A stretch of 64,000 bases of DNA from contig NZ_JAPNLH010000011.1 in the NCBI RefSeq assembly GCF_026627425.1, positions 62,001-126,000 of the forward strand, in the 5' to 3' direction. A program made the translations under genes and the position numbers. Every line of letters starts with the position of its first letter. The stretch's first letter is position 1. The stretch comes from Arthrobacter endolithicus (lineage in GTDB: Bacteria > Actinomycetota > Actinomycetes > Actinomycetales > Micrococcaceae). Positions 8,106 to 16,834 of this stretch are shown one piece after another. The notes below the pieces were generated by a model, which ran no database searches, was not told where the DNA came from, and saw only the letters and a list, made by a program, of their open reading frames with translations.

Positions 8106-9521
8106 TCAGTTCCCGCGGCGCAGGCTGGAAGCCAGATCTCGGTCGCTTGACTTTCGAGTCACCTGTTTTTTACTGCTTACGACGTGGTCCGGCCGGTAAT
8201 CATAGTAGGAGTAGGTGCCGTGCTTTATTTCCTCGCGGTTTAGCGCCAGGCCCAAAAGTTTAGCGTCCACGGCATTAATGTTGCTGATGGCCTGACTCAA
8301 CTGTTCCTTGTGGACATGCCCATCGGTACTGATGACCAGCAGAATGCCGCTGACAGCCGCGCCCAACACGGCAGGATCTGTCACGGGCAGCAGCGGTGGC
8401 GAATCAATGATGATGACGTCATACTGCTGTTCCATTTGCCGGATCAGGGCGTGCATGTTGGGTGATCCCAGCAGCTCGCTGGGGTTGGGTGGAGTGCGAC
8501 CGGATGTGAGTACGTGCAGAGATTCTTCCGCACCCCAGGTCTGCAGCGCGTCTTCGGCTGTGACCCGACCGCTCAGTACAGTCGTGAGACCTACCGAACT
8601 TTCCAAGCCGAGCATATTTGCTATCCGCGGGCGCCGGAGGTCGGCATCCACCAATAGCACTTTGCTGCCGCTTTCGGCGAGCATGATGGCGAGGTTGACG
8701 GCGGTGGTGGATTTCCCCTCACCCGGAATCGTTGAAGTTACGACGATCGACTGTGACCCGCCTGAGATGTTGGTGAATTGCAGGTGCGTGCGCAGCTGGC
8801 GGAAGCTCTCGGCGCGGGGGCTATAGGGGTCCTGCTGAGTGACGAGCGGAGCCGCAGCAATGCCATCCTCGGCGGCAAAGCGCCCCAGCACCGCGGCGGT
8901 AGTTATCCGCTCGATGTCTTCGACCGTCCGAACCCGGGTGTCCAAGACCTGGCGGAGAACTGCGACACTCAAACCAAGAAGGAGGCCGACGACGAGACCG
9001 AGCGCCAGATTGAGCGGCACCTTGGGAGACGAGGGGGATATCGGCTCGGTTGCCGGCTCTATTGTGCTGAGCTTGACGACGGAGCCTTCCTCAACCTGCT
9101 GGACGGCCTGCGTGAGGCTGTCCGCCGTCGAGTTCGCTATGGCTGCAGCCAACTTGGGGGTCGTATTGGTGACTTTGATGTCTATCAGTACGGTTTGTGG
9201 GGGAGCGCTGGCCGTGACCTGGCTTTTTAGACCTTCTGCAGTTAGGTCCAAGTGCAATTTATCGATGACCGGCTGCAGTACGCGCGGACTGGTGGCCAAG
9301 TTGACGTAGGAGGTAACTCGCTTTTCCGAGAAACTGCTGCCCTGGATCAGATCCGTCGGCGAGTCCGTGGACTTCACCGAGACGAACAACTGCGTCTTGG
9401 CGTCGTACTTAGGCGTTTGAAAAGCTGTATAAGCGCCTGCGACGGCCAGTCCGAGTAGTGCCACGGCGAGGATCGAAATCCACCGTTTCCGGATCAACCG
9501 TATGTAATCGCTAAGCTCCAC
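8106..9521 (-). CDS. Polysaccharide co-polymerase / tyrosine autokinase (Wzc/CapAB type)
   Basis: A 471-residue fusion of a chain-length regulator and a BY-kinase. The Wzz domain opens MELSDYIRLIRKRW with a membrane helix, and a second helix lies at about residues 170-190. The cytoplasmic kinase has Walker A STIPGEGKSTTAVNLA, Walker A' VLLVDADLRRPR and Walker B VIIIDSPPLLPVTD. The tail has a tyrosine cluster (GTYSYYDYRPDH), the usual autophosphorylation site. It controls polymer length and export with the sugar transferase and is reversed by the phosphatase encoded downstream. Translation starts at an ATG inside a 530-base intergenic region that probably holds the operon promoter. Confidence 0.93.
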   Translation of the reverse strand: MELSDYIRLIRKRWISILAVALLGLAVAGAYTAFQTPKYDAKTQLFVSVKSTDSPTDLIQGSSFSEKRVTSYVNLATSPRVLQPVIDKLHLDLTAEGLKSQVTASAPPQTVLIDIKVTNTTPKLAAAIANSTADSLTQAVQQVEEGSVVKLSTIEPATEPISPSSPKVPLNLALGLVVGLLLGLSVAVLRQVLDTRVRTVEDIERITTAAVLGRFAAEDGIAAAPLVTQQDPYSPRAESFRQLRTHLQFTNISGGSQSIVVTSTIPGEGKSTTAVNLAIMLAESGSKVLLVDADLRRPRIANMLGLESSVGLTTVLSGRVTAEDALQTWGAEESLHVLTSGRTPPNPSELLGSPNMHALIRQMEQQYDVIIIDSPPLLPVTDPAVLGAAVSGILLVISTDGHVHKEQLSQAISNINAVDAKLLGLALNREEIKHGTYSYYDYRPDHVVSSKKQVTRKSSDRDLASSLRRGN

Positions 9522-10051
9522 GTCAAAAAACTCTCAGTTAGTGTCTTCAGGCATGGCAAATTGAGACAGGATGTATCCATCAAATGCAGTGAGCCCCCGG
9601 TATGCAAAAGATATCACCCTGAGCCCATGGTCCTTGACCACGCAGCATCCAGGTCGCGTAGGCCGCGCAGCCATGATATTTACAGTTGAACCAGTTTGAG
9701 TGCCTATAGGCCGACGGGTCACAGTTCGGTATCCATCTCAGCTTCGTCCGCTGGGCTTTCAAAATTCCTCAACATTCTCCACTCTTTGCAGCAGGTAGCC
9801 AGGGGGCCCTGGGCCCCCTGGCTACCTGGGGGCCCTGGGCCCCTGGCCAGGGCCCACCGCAAAATCGGAATTCGCGGGGTCAAATCGAGGATCCGTCGTC
9901 ATATCTGTTTCAAATGACAGGCCCATGAGCCCGTCTGGCGTGGAAGTCCCCAGCGCCTGGTCCGTCACCGTCACAGAAATGGACGTGATCGGGTTCGTCG
10001 CCGCCGCAGCGGCCCGATGTGATTCGATCCGACGCCAAAAGGCCTCCGGAC
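9522..10051. other. Intergenic region upstream of the polysaccharide operon
   Basis: About 530 bases with no convincing gene. It should contain the autokinase promoter (near 9530-9650, AT-richer) and the end of the DUF3515 transcript. A block of nested GC-rich palindromes lies at 9792-9857. A 26-codon minus-strand frame (MTTDPRFDPANSDF..) begins near 9902 and runs into the palindromes, where it stops. It may be a fragment but has no support beyond its start. Confidence 0.5.
9792..9828. repeat. 37-nt near-perfect palindrome followed by a shorter related copy
   Basis: Arms 9792-9809 and 9811-9828 are exact 18-base reverse complements around a single T. The same GGGGGCCC-T-GGGCCC core recurs directly afterwards (about 9829-9857). 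It could act as a terminator for the DUF3515 gene or as a dispersed palindromic element. Confidence 0.8.
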
Positions 10052-10582
10052 TTAATTCGTCGGCACCGCGGTCTCATCGGCGGCACCGAGGCACTTGCGC
10101 TGCGCTGGAATCTTCGCCGCGGCGCTGGAGAGCTGGGCTAAGACCGTGCTGGACGGGATCTTGTCCGGATCCAGGACCACCTCGGTGGCGGGCGTGCGTC
10201 CGTACGTGGTCAGCGTCCATGCCGACGCATCCTGCTTAATGATCCAGTCCACGCCATTGACGCCCACGCAACGGTCCGTCGTCGGCCCCGGGACAGCAAC
10301 GCCGCAGCGCAGGACCACCAGTGACGGGTCTCCCCAGGCCGCGGTGGCCTGCGTCGTCGTCGGGCGAAGGGCGGCGTCGCCCAACACATCCGGCAGCGCA
10401 ACCATCATCGGTGCGCAGGCCGGGTTCGCCGAGTCTTGTGCCGCCGACACTTCCACTGCCGGAGTACAGCTGGAGAGGGCGACGACGGCGCCCGCGGCCA
10501 TCGCCGTCAGCGTCAGCAGCCGGGGGAGCCGGAAGGACGGAAAGTAGGCGTGCCGGTGACCGGTGCGGACGAGCTGGAGCAT
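10052..10582 (-). CDS. DUF3515 family lipoprotein
   Basis: A 176-residue protein with a signal sequence ending in the lipobox VALSSC (Cys about 39). The mature part carries the DUF3515 features: VVLRCGVAVPGPTTDRCVGVNGVDWI and TTYGRTPATEVVLDPDK. Two cysteines in the first motif and one near the end (RKCLGAAD) are conserved-looking. In actinobacteria this family is commonly encoded beside thiL or D-Ala-D-Ala ligase; here VanZ and thiL follow. The function is unknown, and an envelope location is expected from the lipobox. Confidence 0.85.
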   Translation of the reverse strand: MLQLVRTGHRHAYFPSFRLPRLLTLTAMAAGAVVALSSCTPAVEVSAAQDSANPACAPMMVALPDVLGDAALRPTTTQATAAWGDPSLVVLRCGVAVPGPTTDRCVGVNGVDWIIKQDASAWTLTTYGRTPATEVVLDPDKIPSSTVLAQLSSAAAKIPAQRKCLGAADETAVPTN

Positions 10583-10651
10583 TCTTCAAGGCTACCGCCC
10601 GCCGGACGGGTCAAAATGCGGTCGGGGCTAGAGGGCCGGCACCAGCTACTG

Positions 10652-11122
10652 CTACCGGCCGTACGTCTCGGCGGAGCTGGGCTGGCTGGGTGTTCGCCGC
10701 TTCGTCCGCCTCACCAGCCAGGCGATGACTGCCCCGATCGCTGCCCCCAAGGTATTAACGGCGACGTCCGCCACGCTGGCGGTGCGGCCGCTGAGGAAAA
10801 GCAACTGGGCCAGTTCAATGCAACATGACGCGGCACATCCGATGATGACGGCGGCCCACCAACGGCGCGGCGGGAGCATGGATGCGATGAGGAAGCCAAA
10901 CGGAATGAACAGTACGACGTTGGACGCCGATTCCACGAAGACGTAGTCGACCCAGCCGGGGATGCCGTGCTCATGCAGGAACTGCAGCGTGTCGTCGAGC
11001 CAGCCGTCGAGGGGTTTGTCCACGTGGCTGGGCCAAAAGACAATCAGAGCCAGGACGAGGAGATACACCCCGAGGACTAGGTGGGGGGTCCGGGTGCGCG
11101 CGGGAAGGGTTGATTTGGCCAC
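10652..11122 (-). CDS. VanZ-like family membrane protein
   Basis: A 156-residue integral membrane protein with four helices: LVLGVYLLVLALIVFW, ASNVVLFIPFGFLIASML, WWAAVIIGCAASCCIELAQ and an Ala/Val-rich last helix. The motif NVVLFIPFGF..ELAQLLFLSGRTASVADVAVNTLGAAIG is characteristic of VanZ-like proteins, some of which affect teicoplanin resistance or surface architecture. The GTG at 11122 (MAKSTLPARTRTPH..) is chosen. An ATG at 11179 also reads open but overlaps the thiL start on the other strand. The tail is basic (RRTKRRTPSQP). Confidence 0.85.
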   Translation of the reverse strand: MAKSTLPARTRTPHLVLGVYLLVLALIVFWPSHVDKPLDGWLDDTLQFLHEHGIPGWVDYVFVESASNVVLFIPFGFLIASMLPPRRWWAAVIIGCAASCCIELAQLLFLSGRTASVADVAVNTLGAAIGAVIAWLVRRTKRRTPSQPSSAETYGR

Positions 11123-11177
11123 AGGATTAAATGTAGTGCTCAGGAGGAAAGTCAGTGGGCCGTTATACGGTTGCCTC

Positions 11178-12299
11178 ATGACGTTACGAGTAGGGGAGCT
11201 CTCCGAATCCGGGCTGTTGGCGCGCATTTTTCCGCTGCTGGAGGGCAGCGCGTCGGTGCTGTTGGGGCCCGGCGATGATGCGGCGGTGGTGGCGGCCCCG
11301 GATGGCCGAGTGGTGGTCTCCATCGACACGCAAGTCCAGGACCGGGATTTCCGGCTGCAGTGGCCTAACGGTTACGCCTCCACCGGGTACGACGTGGGCT
11401 GGAAGGCCGCGGCACAGAACCTCAGCGACATCAACGCGATGGGCGCCGTTCCCAGTTCACTGGTGGTCAGCCTGACGCTGCCGGAGACCACGCCGGTGTC
11501 CTGGGCGGAAGGGCTCGCGGAGGGGCTGAGTGCGGCCATCCGGGACCTGGGGGCCGCCGATTGTTCGGTGGCCGGCGGGGACCTTTCCGGGGGCAGCGAA
11601 ATTGTGGTGACGGTGGCGGTGCTGGGCTCGCTGCAGGGCAGGAAGCCGGTGCTGCGCTCCGGGGCGCAGCCCGGCGATACGGTGGCGCTGGCCGGGACCG
11701 TGGGGCATGCGGCGGCGGGTTGGGCCGTGCTGGAAAGCGAGGCCGACGGCGGCAACCCTCCCGGGGCGCTCGCCGAACAGTTCGGCGGCCGGCAGTTCGA
11801 CGCGGACGGCGGCCGGTTCGACGCCCCCAGGTTCGACGGCCCCAAGTTCGACGGCCCCAAGTTCGACGACGACGGCGCCCATCCCGATGTCGTCGCCCTC
11901 TTTTGCCGTCCCCGGCCGCCACTGGCTGCCGGCCCGGCAGCGGCCCTCGCCGGAGCTACCGCCATGCTGGACATTTCCGACGGGCTGATCCGCGACGCCG
12001 GGCGGCTGGCCGGAGCGAGCGGCGTGTCGCTGGACCTGGACCGGACCGCCCTGGCCGAGCTGGCGCGCCCGTTGGCCGGGACCGCGGAGTTGCTCGGCGC
12101 TGATCCGATGGACTGGGTGCTCGGCGGCGGAGAAGACCATGGACTTTTGGCCACATTTCCGCCCGGCGTAACGCTCCCGGAGGGCTTCACTGCGATAGGC
12201 TCGGTAATGCCCGGCGGGCAGACAATCGAGTCCGCACCGTCGGTGACAATCGCAGGGATAGCTGCGGATACCGTGGGATGGGATCATTTTGCAGTCTAA
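11178..12299 (+). CDS. thiL: Thiamine-monophosphate kinase with a repeat insertion
   Basis: A 373-residue enzyme that phosphorylates thiamine monophosphate to the active cofactor. Motifs: LGPGDDAAVV, SIDTQVQDRDFRL, DVGWKAAAQNLSDINAMGA, VAGGDLSGG, MLDISDGLIRDAGRLA and WVLGGGEDHGLL. Family members are about 310-340 residues. The excess is a segment at about residues 195-236 between the VGHAAAGWAVL and CRPRPPLAAG motifs, rich in FDGPK/RFDAP repeats coded by 15-base units (11832-11868). The ATG directly follows a TTATACGG element, so the mRNA may be nearly leaderless. The stop overlaps the DAK2 start, implying coupling. Confidence 0.93.
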   Translation: MTLRVGELSESGLLARIFPLLEGSASVLLGPGDDAAVVAAPDGRVVVSIDTQVQDRDFRLQWPNGYASTGYDVGWKAAAQNLSDINAMGAVPSSLVVSLTLPETTPVSWAEGLAEGLSAAIRDLGAADCSVAGGDLSGGSEIVVTVAVLGSLQGRKPVLRSGAQPGDTVALAGTVGHAAAGWAVLESEADGGNPPGALAEQFGGRQFDADGGRFDAPRFDGPKFDGPKFDDDGAHPDVVALFCRPRPPLAAGPAAALAGATAMLDISDGLIRDAGRLAGASGVSLDLDRTALAELARPLAGTAELLGADPMDWVLGGGEDHGLLATFPPGVTLPEGFTAIGSVMPGGQTIESAPSVTIAGIAADTVGWDHFAV

Positions 12300-13371
12300 A
12301 ATTGCCGCCAACGCAGCTGCCGTCCGGCGCTGGCTGGCCAAGGCCGAAGAGACGCTGGGCAACCACAGCGACCGGCTGAACGCAATTAACATTTTCCCGG
12401 TGGCGGACGGGGACACCGGGACCAACCTCTACCTGACCGTGCGCGCTGCGTCGGCCGCCATCCATGACTTGGAGCTGGCAGATGTGGGCGCGGTGCTTGC
12501 CGTGGCCGGGCGTGCAGCAATGGAGAGCGCCCGCGGCAATTCCGGGACGTTGTTCTCGGTGTTTCTCGCAGCCCTGGCGGAGCCGCTGATCGGGTCTACC
12601 CGGCTCAGCGCGCCGCTGCTGGCGGCCGGTCTGCAGCGTGCGCAGATCCGGGCGTGGTCCGCCCTCAGCGAGCCATTGCCGGGCACCATGCTCTCGGTGC
12701 TGGAGGCCAGCGCCGATGCGGCATCAGCGGCGGAAGCGGCGCAGCACGGCGATGACAGCAACCATGCCCTGGCCTTGGCCCTTGATGCTGCGGTGCAGGC
12801 CGCGTTGAATGCGGTGGTGCAGACGGAGAGCCAGCTGGTTCCACTGCGGGAAGCAAAAGTGGTCGACGCCGGCGGAGTAGGCCTGCTACTGGTGTTGGAT
12901 TGCCTGCGCTCGGCGGTGCTGGGGCAGGAACTGGACGCCGAGCTGGTGGACGGGCTGTCCGGTTATGACGTGCAGGATCCGCACATCCACGCGAACATGC
13001 CCGAAATCCGGGGCGTTGAGATTATGTGCACCATTAGTCTTTCGCCGTTAGCGGCCGCCGGGTTGCGGATGCAGCTCGACGAGCTGGGGGATTCGGTGAT
13101 CATGAGCGCACTGTCTGCGGTGGGCGAGCTCGACGGCGGTTACCGCTGGCGGCTGCACGTGCACGTACCCGAATCCGGTCCCGCGCTGGAGCTGATCCAC
13201 GCGGCCGGGGATCCGATCAACGTCTCCGTGATACAGCTGAGCGCCATCGACCGGGACGCCGAGGAGGCAGCCCGGAGTGCCACGGAAGGTACGGAATTTC
13301 CGGCAAGGCCTGCCAGCTCTGTCCTGTTGCCCGAATCCGTTTTAAGTCCCGATACCCATGAGCTCGGCTGA
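12289..13371 (+). CDS. DAK2 domain protein (FakA/DhaL-like)
   Basis: A 360-residue protein. The N-terminal DhaL-type kinase domain shows INIFPVADGDTGTNLYLTV, in which the Asp residues bind Mg-ATP, and AMESARGNSGTLFS. The second half has a FakA-middle-like region (EIMCTISLSPLAAAG). The usual 530-residue FakA C-terminal DegV-like part is absent, so this is a short form often encoded between thiL and recG in actinobacteria. It may be the ATP-binding subunit of a fatty-acid kinase; the substrate is not evident. TTG start overlapping thiL by 11 bases; its end overlaps recG by 14. Confidence 0.85.
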   Translation: MQSKIAANAAAVRRWLAKAEETLGNHSDRLNAINIFPVADGDTGTNLYLTVRAASAAIHDLELADVGAVLAVAGRAAMESARGNSGTLFSVFLAALAEPLIGSTRLSAPLLAAGLQRAQIRAWSALSEPLPGTMLSVLEASADAASAAEAAQHGDDSNHALALALDAAVQAALNAVVQTESQLVPLREAKVVDAGGVGLLLVLDCLRSAVLGQELDAELVDGLSGYDVQDPHIHANMPEIRGVEIMCTISLSPLAAAGLRMQLDELGDSVIMSALSAVGELDGGYRWRLHVHVPESGPALELIHAAGDPINVSVIQLSAIDRDAEEAARSATEGTEFPARPASSVLLPESVLSPDTHELG

Positions 13372-15793
13372 CCCGCTGCCGCCGTCGTCGTCCCCGACCG
13401 GAGCGCAGCCGACCGGTCCGGCAGAGTTTGCCCTGCCGCTGGACCGGCTGATCGGCAAGGCCTCCGCCACCAGCCTGGAGAAGCACCTGGGGCTGACCAC
13501 CGTAGGTGAGCTGTTGAACTACTTCCCACGGCGCTACCTCAACCGTGGCGAGCTGACGCCGATTGACAAGATTCCGGTCAATGAGGACGTCACCATCATG
13601 GCCCGGGTGCTCTCCGTGACCAAGCGCAGAATGCGCGAGCGCAAGGGCTTCATTACTGACGTGGTGGTGACCGACGACACGGGCGCGCTGGCCGGCCTGA
13701 AAATCAGCTTCTTTAATGGATTCAAGGCCGAAAAGGAGCTGCGGCCCCGTGCGCTGGCGCTGTTTTCCGGCAAGGTCACCGTTTACAACCACGCGCGCAC
13801 TCTGACCAACCCGCTCTTCGAGCTGCTCCCCGATGATGAGCTGGCCGGGCACGAGGCGGAATTCCATGCCCAGCGGCCCCTGCCGGTCTATTCCGCCACG
13901 GCAAAGCTGCCGAGCTGGAAAATTCAGCGTGTGGTGGAGACGGTGCTGGCCACGGTGGACTTCAGCCGGCTGCGCGACCCGTTGCCGCTGGAGATTGTGC
14001 GCCGGGAGAAGTTCATGGATCTGGAGGATGCGTTCCGCCAGATCCATTCGCCGTCCGAGCCCGGGGACTGGCAGCGGGCCCGGGACAGGTTCCGCTACCA
14101 GGAGGCCCTGGTGCTGCAGACCGCCCTGGTGCGGCGTAGGGCGCAGACGGCCGCGGAGGAGGCCACCGCGAGGCGGGGAGCGGCGGACGGGCTGCTCGCG
14201 GCCTTTGATGCCGCACTGCCCTTCACCCTGACCCCGGGGCAGCAGTCCGTGGGCGATGTGCTGGCTGCGGAACTGTCGGTGGACCATCCGATGAACCGGC
14301 TGCTGCAGGGCGAGGTGGGTTCCGGCAAGACGGTGGTGGCCCTGCGTGCCATGCTTCAGGTCATCGATTCCGGCGGCCAAGCTGCCCTGCTGGCTCCCAC
14401 CGAGGTCCTTGCCGCGCAGCATTACCAATCGATCCGGGCCATTTTAGGTCCACTGGCCGCCGACGGCATCCTCGGCGGCCTGCTGGGCGGGGCTACCGGC
14501 GATGCCATTGGGGATGCGAACGGTGATGTGCCAGCCGGAACGCAGGTCACGTTACTGACCGGCTCAATGCCGGCCGCAGCACGCAAACGGGCCCTGCTGC
14601 ATGCCGCGTCCGGCACCGCGGGAATCATCATCGGCACCCACGCACTGCTGTCGGATAACGTGCGGTTCTTTGACCTTGGCCTGATCGTGGTGGACGAGCA
14701 ACACCGCTTCGGTGTGGAGCAGCGCGACGTCCTGCGCAACAAGGCACACAAGCCCCCACACCTTTTGGTTATGACCGCCACACCGATTCCGCGGACCGTT
14801 GCGATGACGGTCTTCGGCGATCTGGAAATGTCCGTGCTGCGCGAACTCCCGGCCGGCCGCGCACCAATTTCCACCCATCAGGTGGGGCTGGTGGAAAATC
14901 CCGGCTGGGTGCGCCGGATCTGGAGCCGCGCGCGGGAGGAGATCGACGCCGGCCACCAGGTGTACGTGGTCTGTCCCAAAATCGGTGACGACAGCGACGG
15001 CGGTGACGACGGCGGCGGCGATGCCGACTACGAGCGCGGTGACGACGCCGGCTACAAGGGCGGCTATGACCGCGACGGCGATGCGGAACCGCTGTTGTCC
15101 GGGGTCCCGACCGGGCGGCAGGCGGCCTCCATCGACGGACGAAATTCAGCGGGACGCCCGGTTAACGCGTCGCGACCGGACCTCGCCGAGGTGACCGCCG
15201 TCGTCGAACAACTCCGCACCGAGGCCGCCCTGGCTGGCACCCGGATCGAAGCCCTGCACGGCCGGCTGGACACCGAGGAAAAGGCCGACACCATGGCCGC
15301 GTTCGTCGCCGGCGACGTCGATGTCCTGGTCTCGACCACCGTGATCGAGGTGGGCGTGGACGTGCACAACGCGACGATGATGGTCATCCTGGACGCAGAC
15401 CGGTTCGGCATTTCCCAACTGCATCAGCTCCGGGGCCGCGTAGGCCGCGGGGGACTGCCGGGAACCTGCCTGCTGGTGACCGCGCTGGAACCGCCGCACC
15501 CCAGCCGCCGCCGACTGGACGCCGTCGCCGCCACCACCGATGGCTTCGTTCTCTCGCAGGAAGACCTCAAGCTCCGCCGCGAAGGAGACATCCTGGGCGC
15601 CTCGCAGTCAGGCGGCCGCTCCACCCTGCGGCTGCTGCGCGTGCTGGCGCACGAGGACATCATCGCCCAGGCCCGCGAGGACGCGGCGGAGATTGTGCGC
15701 AAGGACCCGCAGCTGCGTGAGTATTCGGCATTGGAAGCTGCCATTGAGGCCTATCTAAACCCCGAGAAAGAGGCCTTCCTTGAACGCGGTTAA
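13358..15793 (+). CDS. recG: ATP-dependent DNA helicase RecG, with insertions
   Basis: An 811-residue branch-migration helicase acting on stalled forks and recombination intermediates. It has an N-terminal wedge/OB domain (LGLTTVGELLNYFPRRY), Walker A GEVGSGKTVVALRAM (about residue 320), LLAPTEVLAAQHY, DEQH box VVDEQHRFGVEQR, TATPIPRT, VVSTTVIEVGVDV and QLRGRVGRGGLPGTCLL. Typical proteins are about 690-740 residues. The extra length comes from an acidic Gly/Asp repeat segment (about 543-610, beginning IGDDSDGGDDGGGD) and a smaller one (about 377-397, GATGDAIGDANGDV), both at surface positions between helicase motifs. Confidence 0.95.
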   Translation: MSSADPLPPSSSPTGAQPTGPAEFALPLDRLIGKASATSLEKHLGLTTVGELLNYFPRRYLNRGELTPIDKIPVNEDVTIMARVLSVTKRRMRERKGFITDVVVTDDTGALAGLKISFFNGFKAEKELRPRALALFSGKVTVYNHARTLTNPLFELLPDDELAGHEAEFHAQRPLPVYSATAKLPSWKIQRVVETVLATVDFSRLRDPLPLEIVRREKFMDLEDAFRQIHSPSEPGDWQRARDRFRYQEALVLQTALVRRRAQTAAEEATARRGAADGLLAAFDAALPFTLTPGQQSVGDVLAAELSVDHPMNRLLQGEVGSGKTVVALRAMLQVIDSGGQAALLAPTEVLAAQHYQSIRAILGPLAADGILGGLLGGATGDAIGDANGDVPAGTQVTLLTGSMPAAARKRALLHAASGTAGIIIGTHALLSDNVRFFDLGLIVVDEQHRFGVEQRDVLRNKAHKPPHLLVMTATPIPRTVAMTVFGDLEMSVLRELPAGRAPISTHQVGLVENPGWVRRIWSRAREEIDAGHQVYVVCPKIGDDSDGGDDGGGDADYERGDDAGYKGGYDRDGDAEPLLSGVPTGRQAASIDGRNSAGRPVNASRPDLAEVTAVVEQLRTEAALAGTRIEALHGRLDTEEKADTMAAFVAGDVDVLVSTTVIEVGVDVHNATMMVILDADRFGISQLHQLRGRVGRGGLPGTCLLVTALEPPHPSRRRLDAVAATTDGFVLSQEDLKLRREGDILGASQSGGRSTLRLLRVLAHEDIIAQAREDAAEIVRKDPQLREYSALEAAIEAYLNPEKEAFLERG

Positions 15794-15904
15794 GCCAGCC
15801 GTCCGGGTCGGACCGGTGACCATGGCGAGCCGCGGTATCGAGCACGCTCCTGTAACAAGGAAAACCGGCGGCCCCCTGATGACCAGCGCGAAAGGAAACC
15901 TGCA

Positions 15905-16480
15905 GTGACGCGGATAATTGCCGGCGTGGCCGGGGGCACGCCGCTCGCCTCCGTGCCTGGCACGCTGACCCGTCCCACCACGGACCGGGTCAAGGAGGCG
16001 ATGTTCTCCCGGCTGGAATCCATGGACGCCCTGGCCGGGGCGCACGTGCTGGATCTGTTCGCCGGATCCGGTTCCTTGGGCGTGGAAAGCGCCAGCCGCG
16101 GAGCCGCCAGCGTGGAACTCGTCGAGTACGACGGCGGTGCTGCGGCCATCTGCCAGCGCAACGCCGCCACCATCAACGACGTTCTGGGACGCAAGGTGGT
16201 ATCCGTGCAGCGGTCCAAAGTCGAGTCGTTTCTGGGGCGCATAAGGGACGCCGGCGTGGACCAGTGGGACCTGGTCTTCATGGACCCGCCCTACCCCCTT
16301 GGCGAAGTTGAGCTCACCACCGCTCTGGCCGCGCTGGCACCCAACCTCTCGCCCGCCGCCGTCGTGGTGCTGGAACGCTCCACCCGGTCGCCGGAACCAA
16401 CCTGGCCCGCCGCCGTCGAACGTTTCGCAGAGAAGAAGTACGGCGAAACCCGGCTCTGGTTCGCCGAGCCAGCCGACTAA
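15905..16480 (+). CDS. rsmD: 16S rRNA (guanine-966-N2)-methyltransferase
   Basis: A 191-residue class I methyltransferase that modifies G966 of 16S rRNA during 30S assembly. Motif I is VLDLFAGSGSLGVES, the acidic ribose-binding residue is in VELVEYDGG and the catalytic motif IV is LVFMDPPYPL. The N-terminal MTRIIAGVAGGTPLAS..TRPTTDRVKEAMFS is the RNA-binding signature. GTG start. In most relatives coaD follows directly; here wecB, an HNH gene and two minus-strand genes separate them. Confidence 0.93.
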   Translation: MTRIIAGVAGGTPLASVPGTLTRPTTDRVKEAMFSRLESMDALAGAHVLDLFAGSGSLGVESASRGAASVELVEYDGGAAAICQRNAATINDVLGRKVVSVQRSKVESFLGRIRDAGVDQWDLVFMDPPYPLGEVELTTALAALAPNLSPAAVVVLERSTRSPEPTWPAAVERFAEKKYGETRLWFAEPAD

Positions 16481-16834
16481 ATCGACGCTGCAGAAGGCTT
16501 CCTCCGCAAAGGACTGACCTGAGGTGGGTGTTACCCGCCCGGCCGACGGTCCAAAACCACCCGGAGCTTCGCCGCCGCTGCTTCGTGAACCTCCCGCTCG
16601 GCTCAGAATTTGCACGCCTCGGAGGGACTGCGGGTCTGGTTAGGGACGTCTGCCAGGTCATTGAGAGAACTTGCCTGCAGTGCATGCATTGATTGCACTG
16701 CCGGCACTGCAGGCAACATTTCGAACGAGGCAACGTGCCGGTCGGTCGCAGGGACTAAAATCCTTCGCGCAGTTGACGCTGGGTGAGTCACCACTCGCCT
16801 GCTGGCGCGAAACTTGCCGCGCGCACGTCGTCGT
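16481..16834. other. Convergent intergenic gap with palindromic repeat
   Basis: About 350 bases between the ends of rsmD and wecB. No gene is apparent. It contains the dispersed palindrome at 16671-16716. The rest shows no repeat or motif I can name. Confidence 0.6.
16671..16716. repeat. Dispersed palindromic repeat, copy 1
   Basis: Arms TTGCCTGCAGTGC (16671-16683) and its exact complement (16704-16716) enclose 20 bases that themselves contain GCATGCA and GCACTGC. The reverse complement closely matches the element at 34046-34103, including the flanking CAAGTT..CT. Both copies lie between convergent genes, which suggests a REP-like element or shared bidirectional terminator. Confidence 0.8.

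Noticed and set aside
9925-10239. Plus-strand frame MSPSGVEVPSAWSVTV..
   Set aside because: Overlaps the DUF3515 gene in antisense and has no ribosome site or family features.
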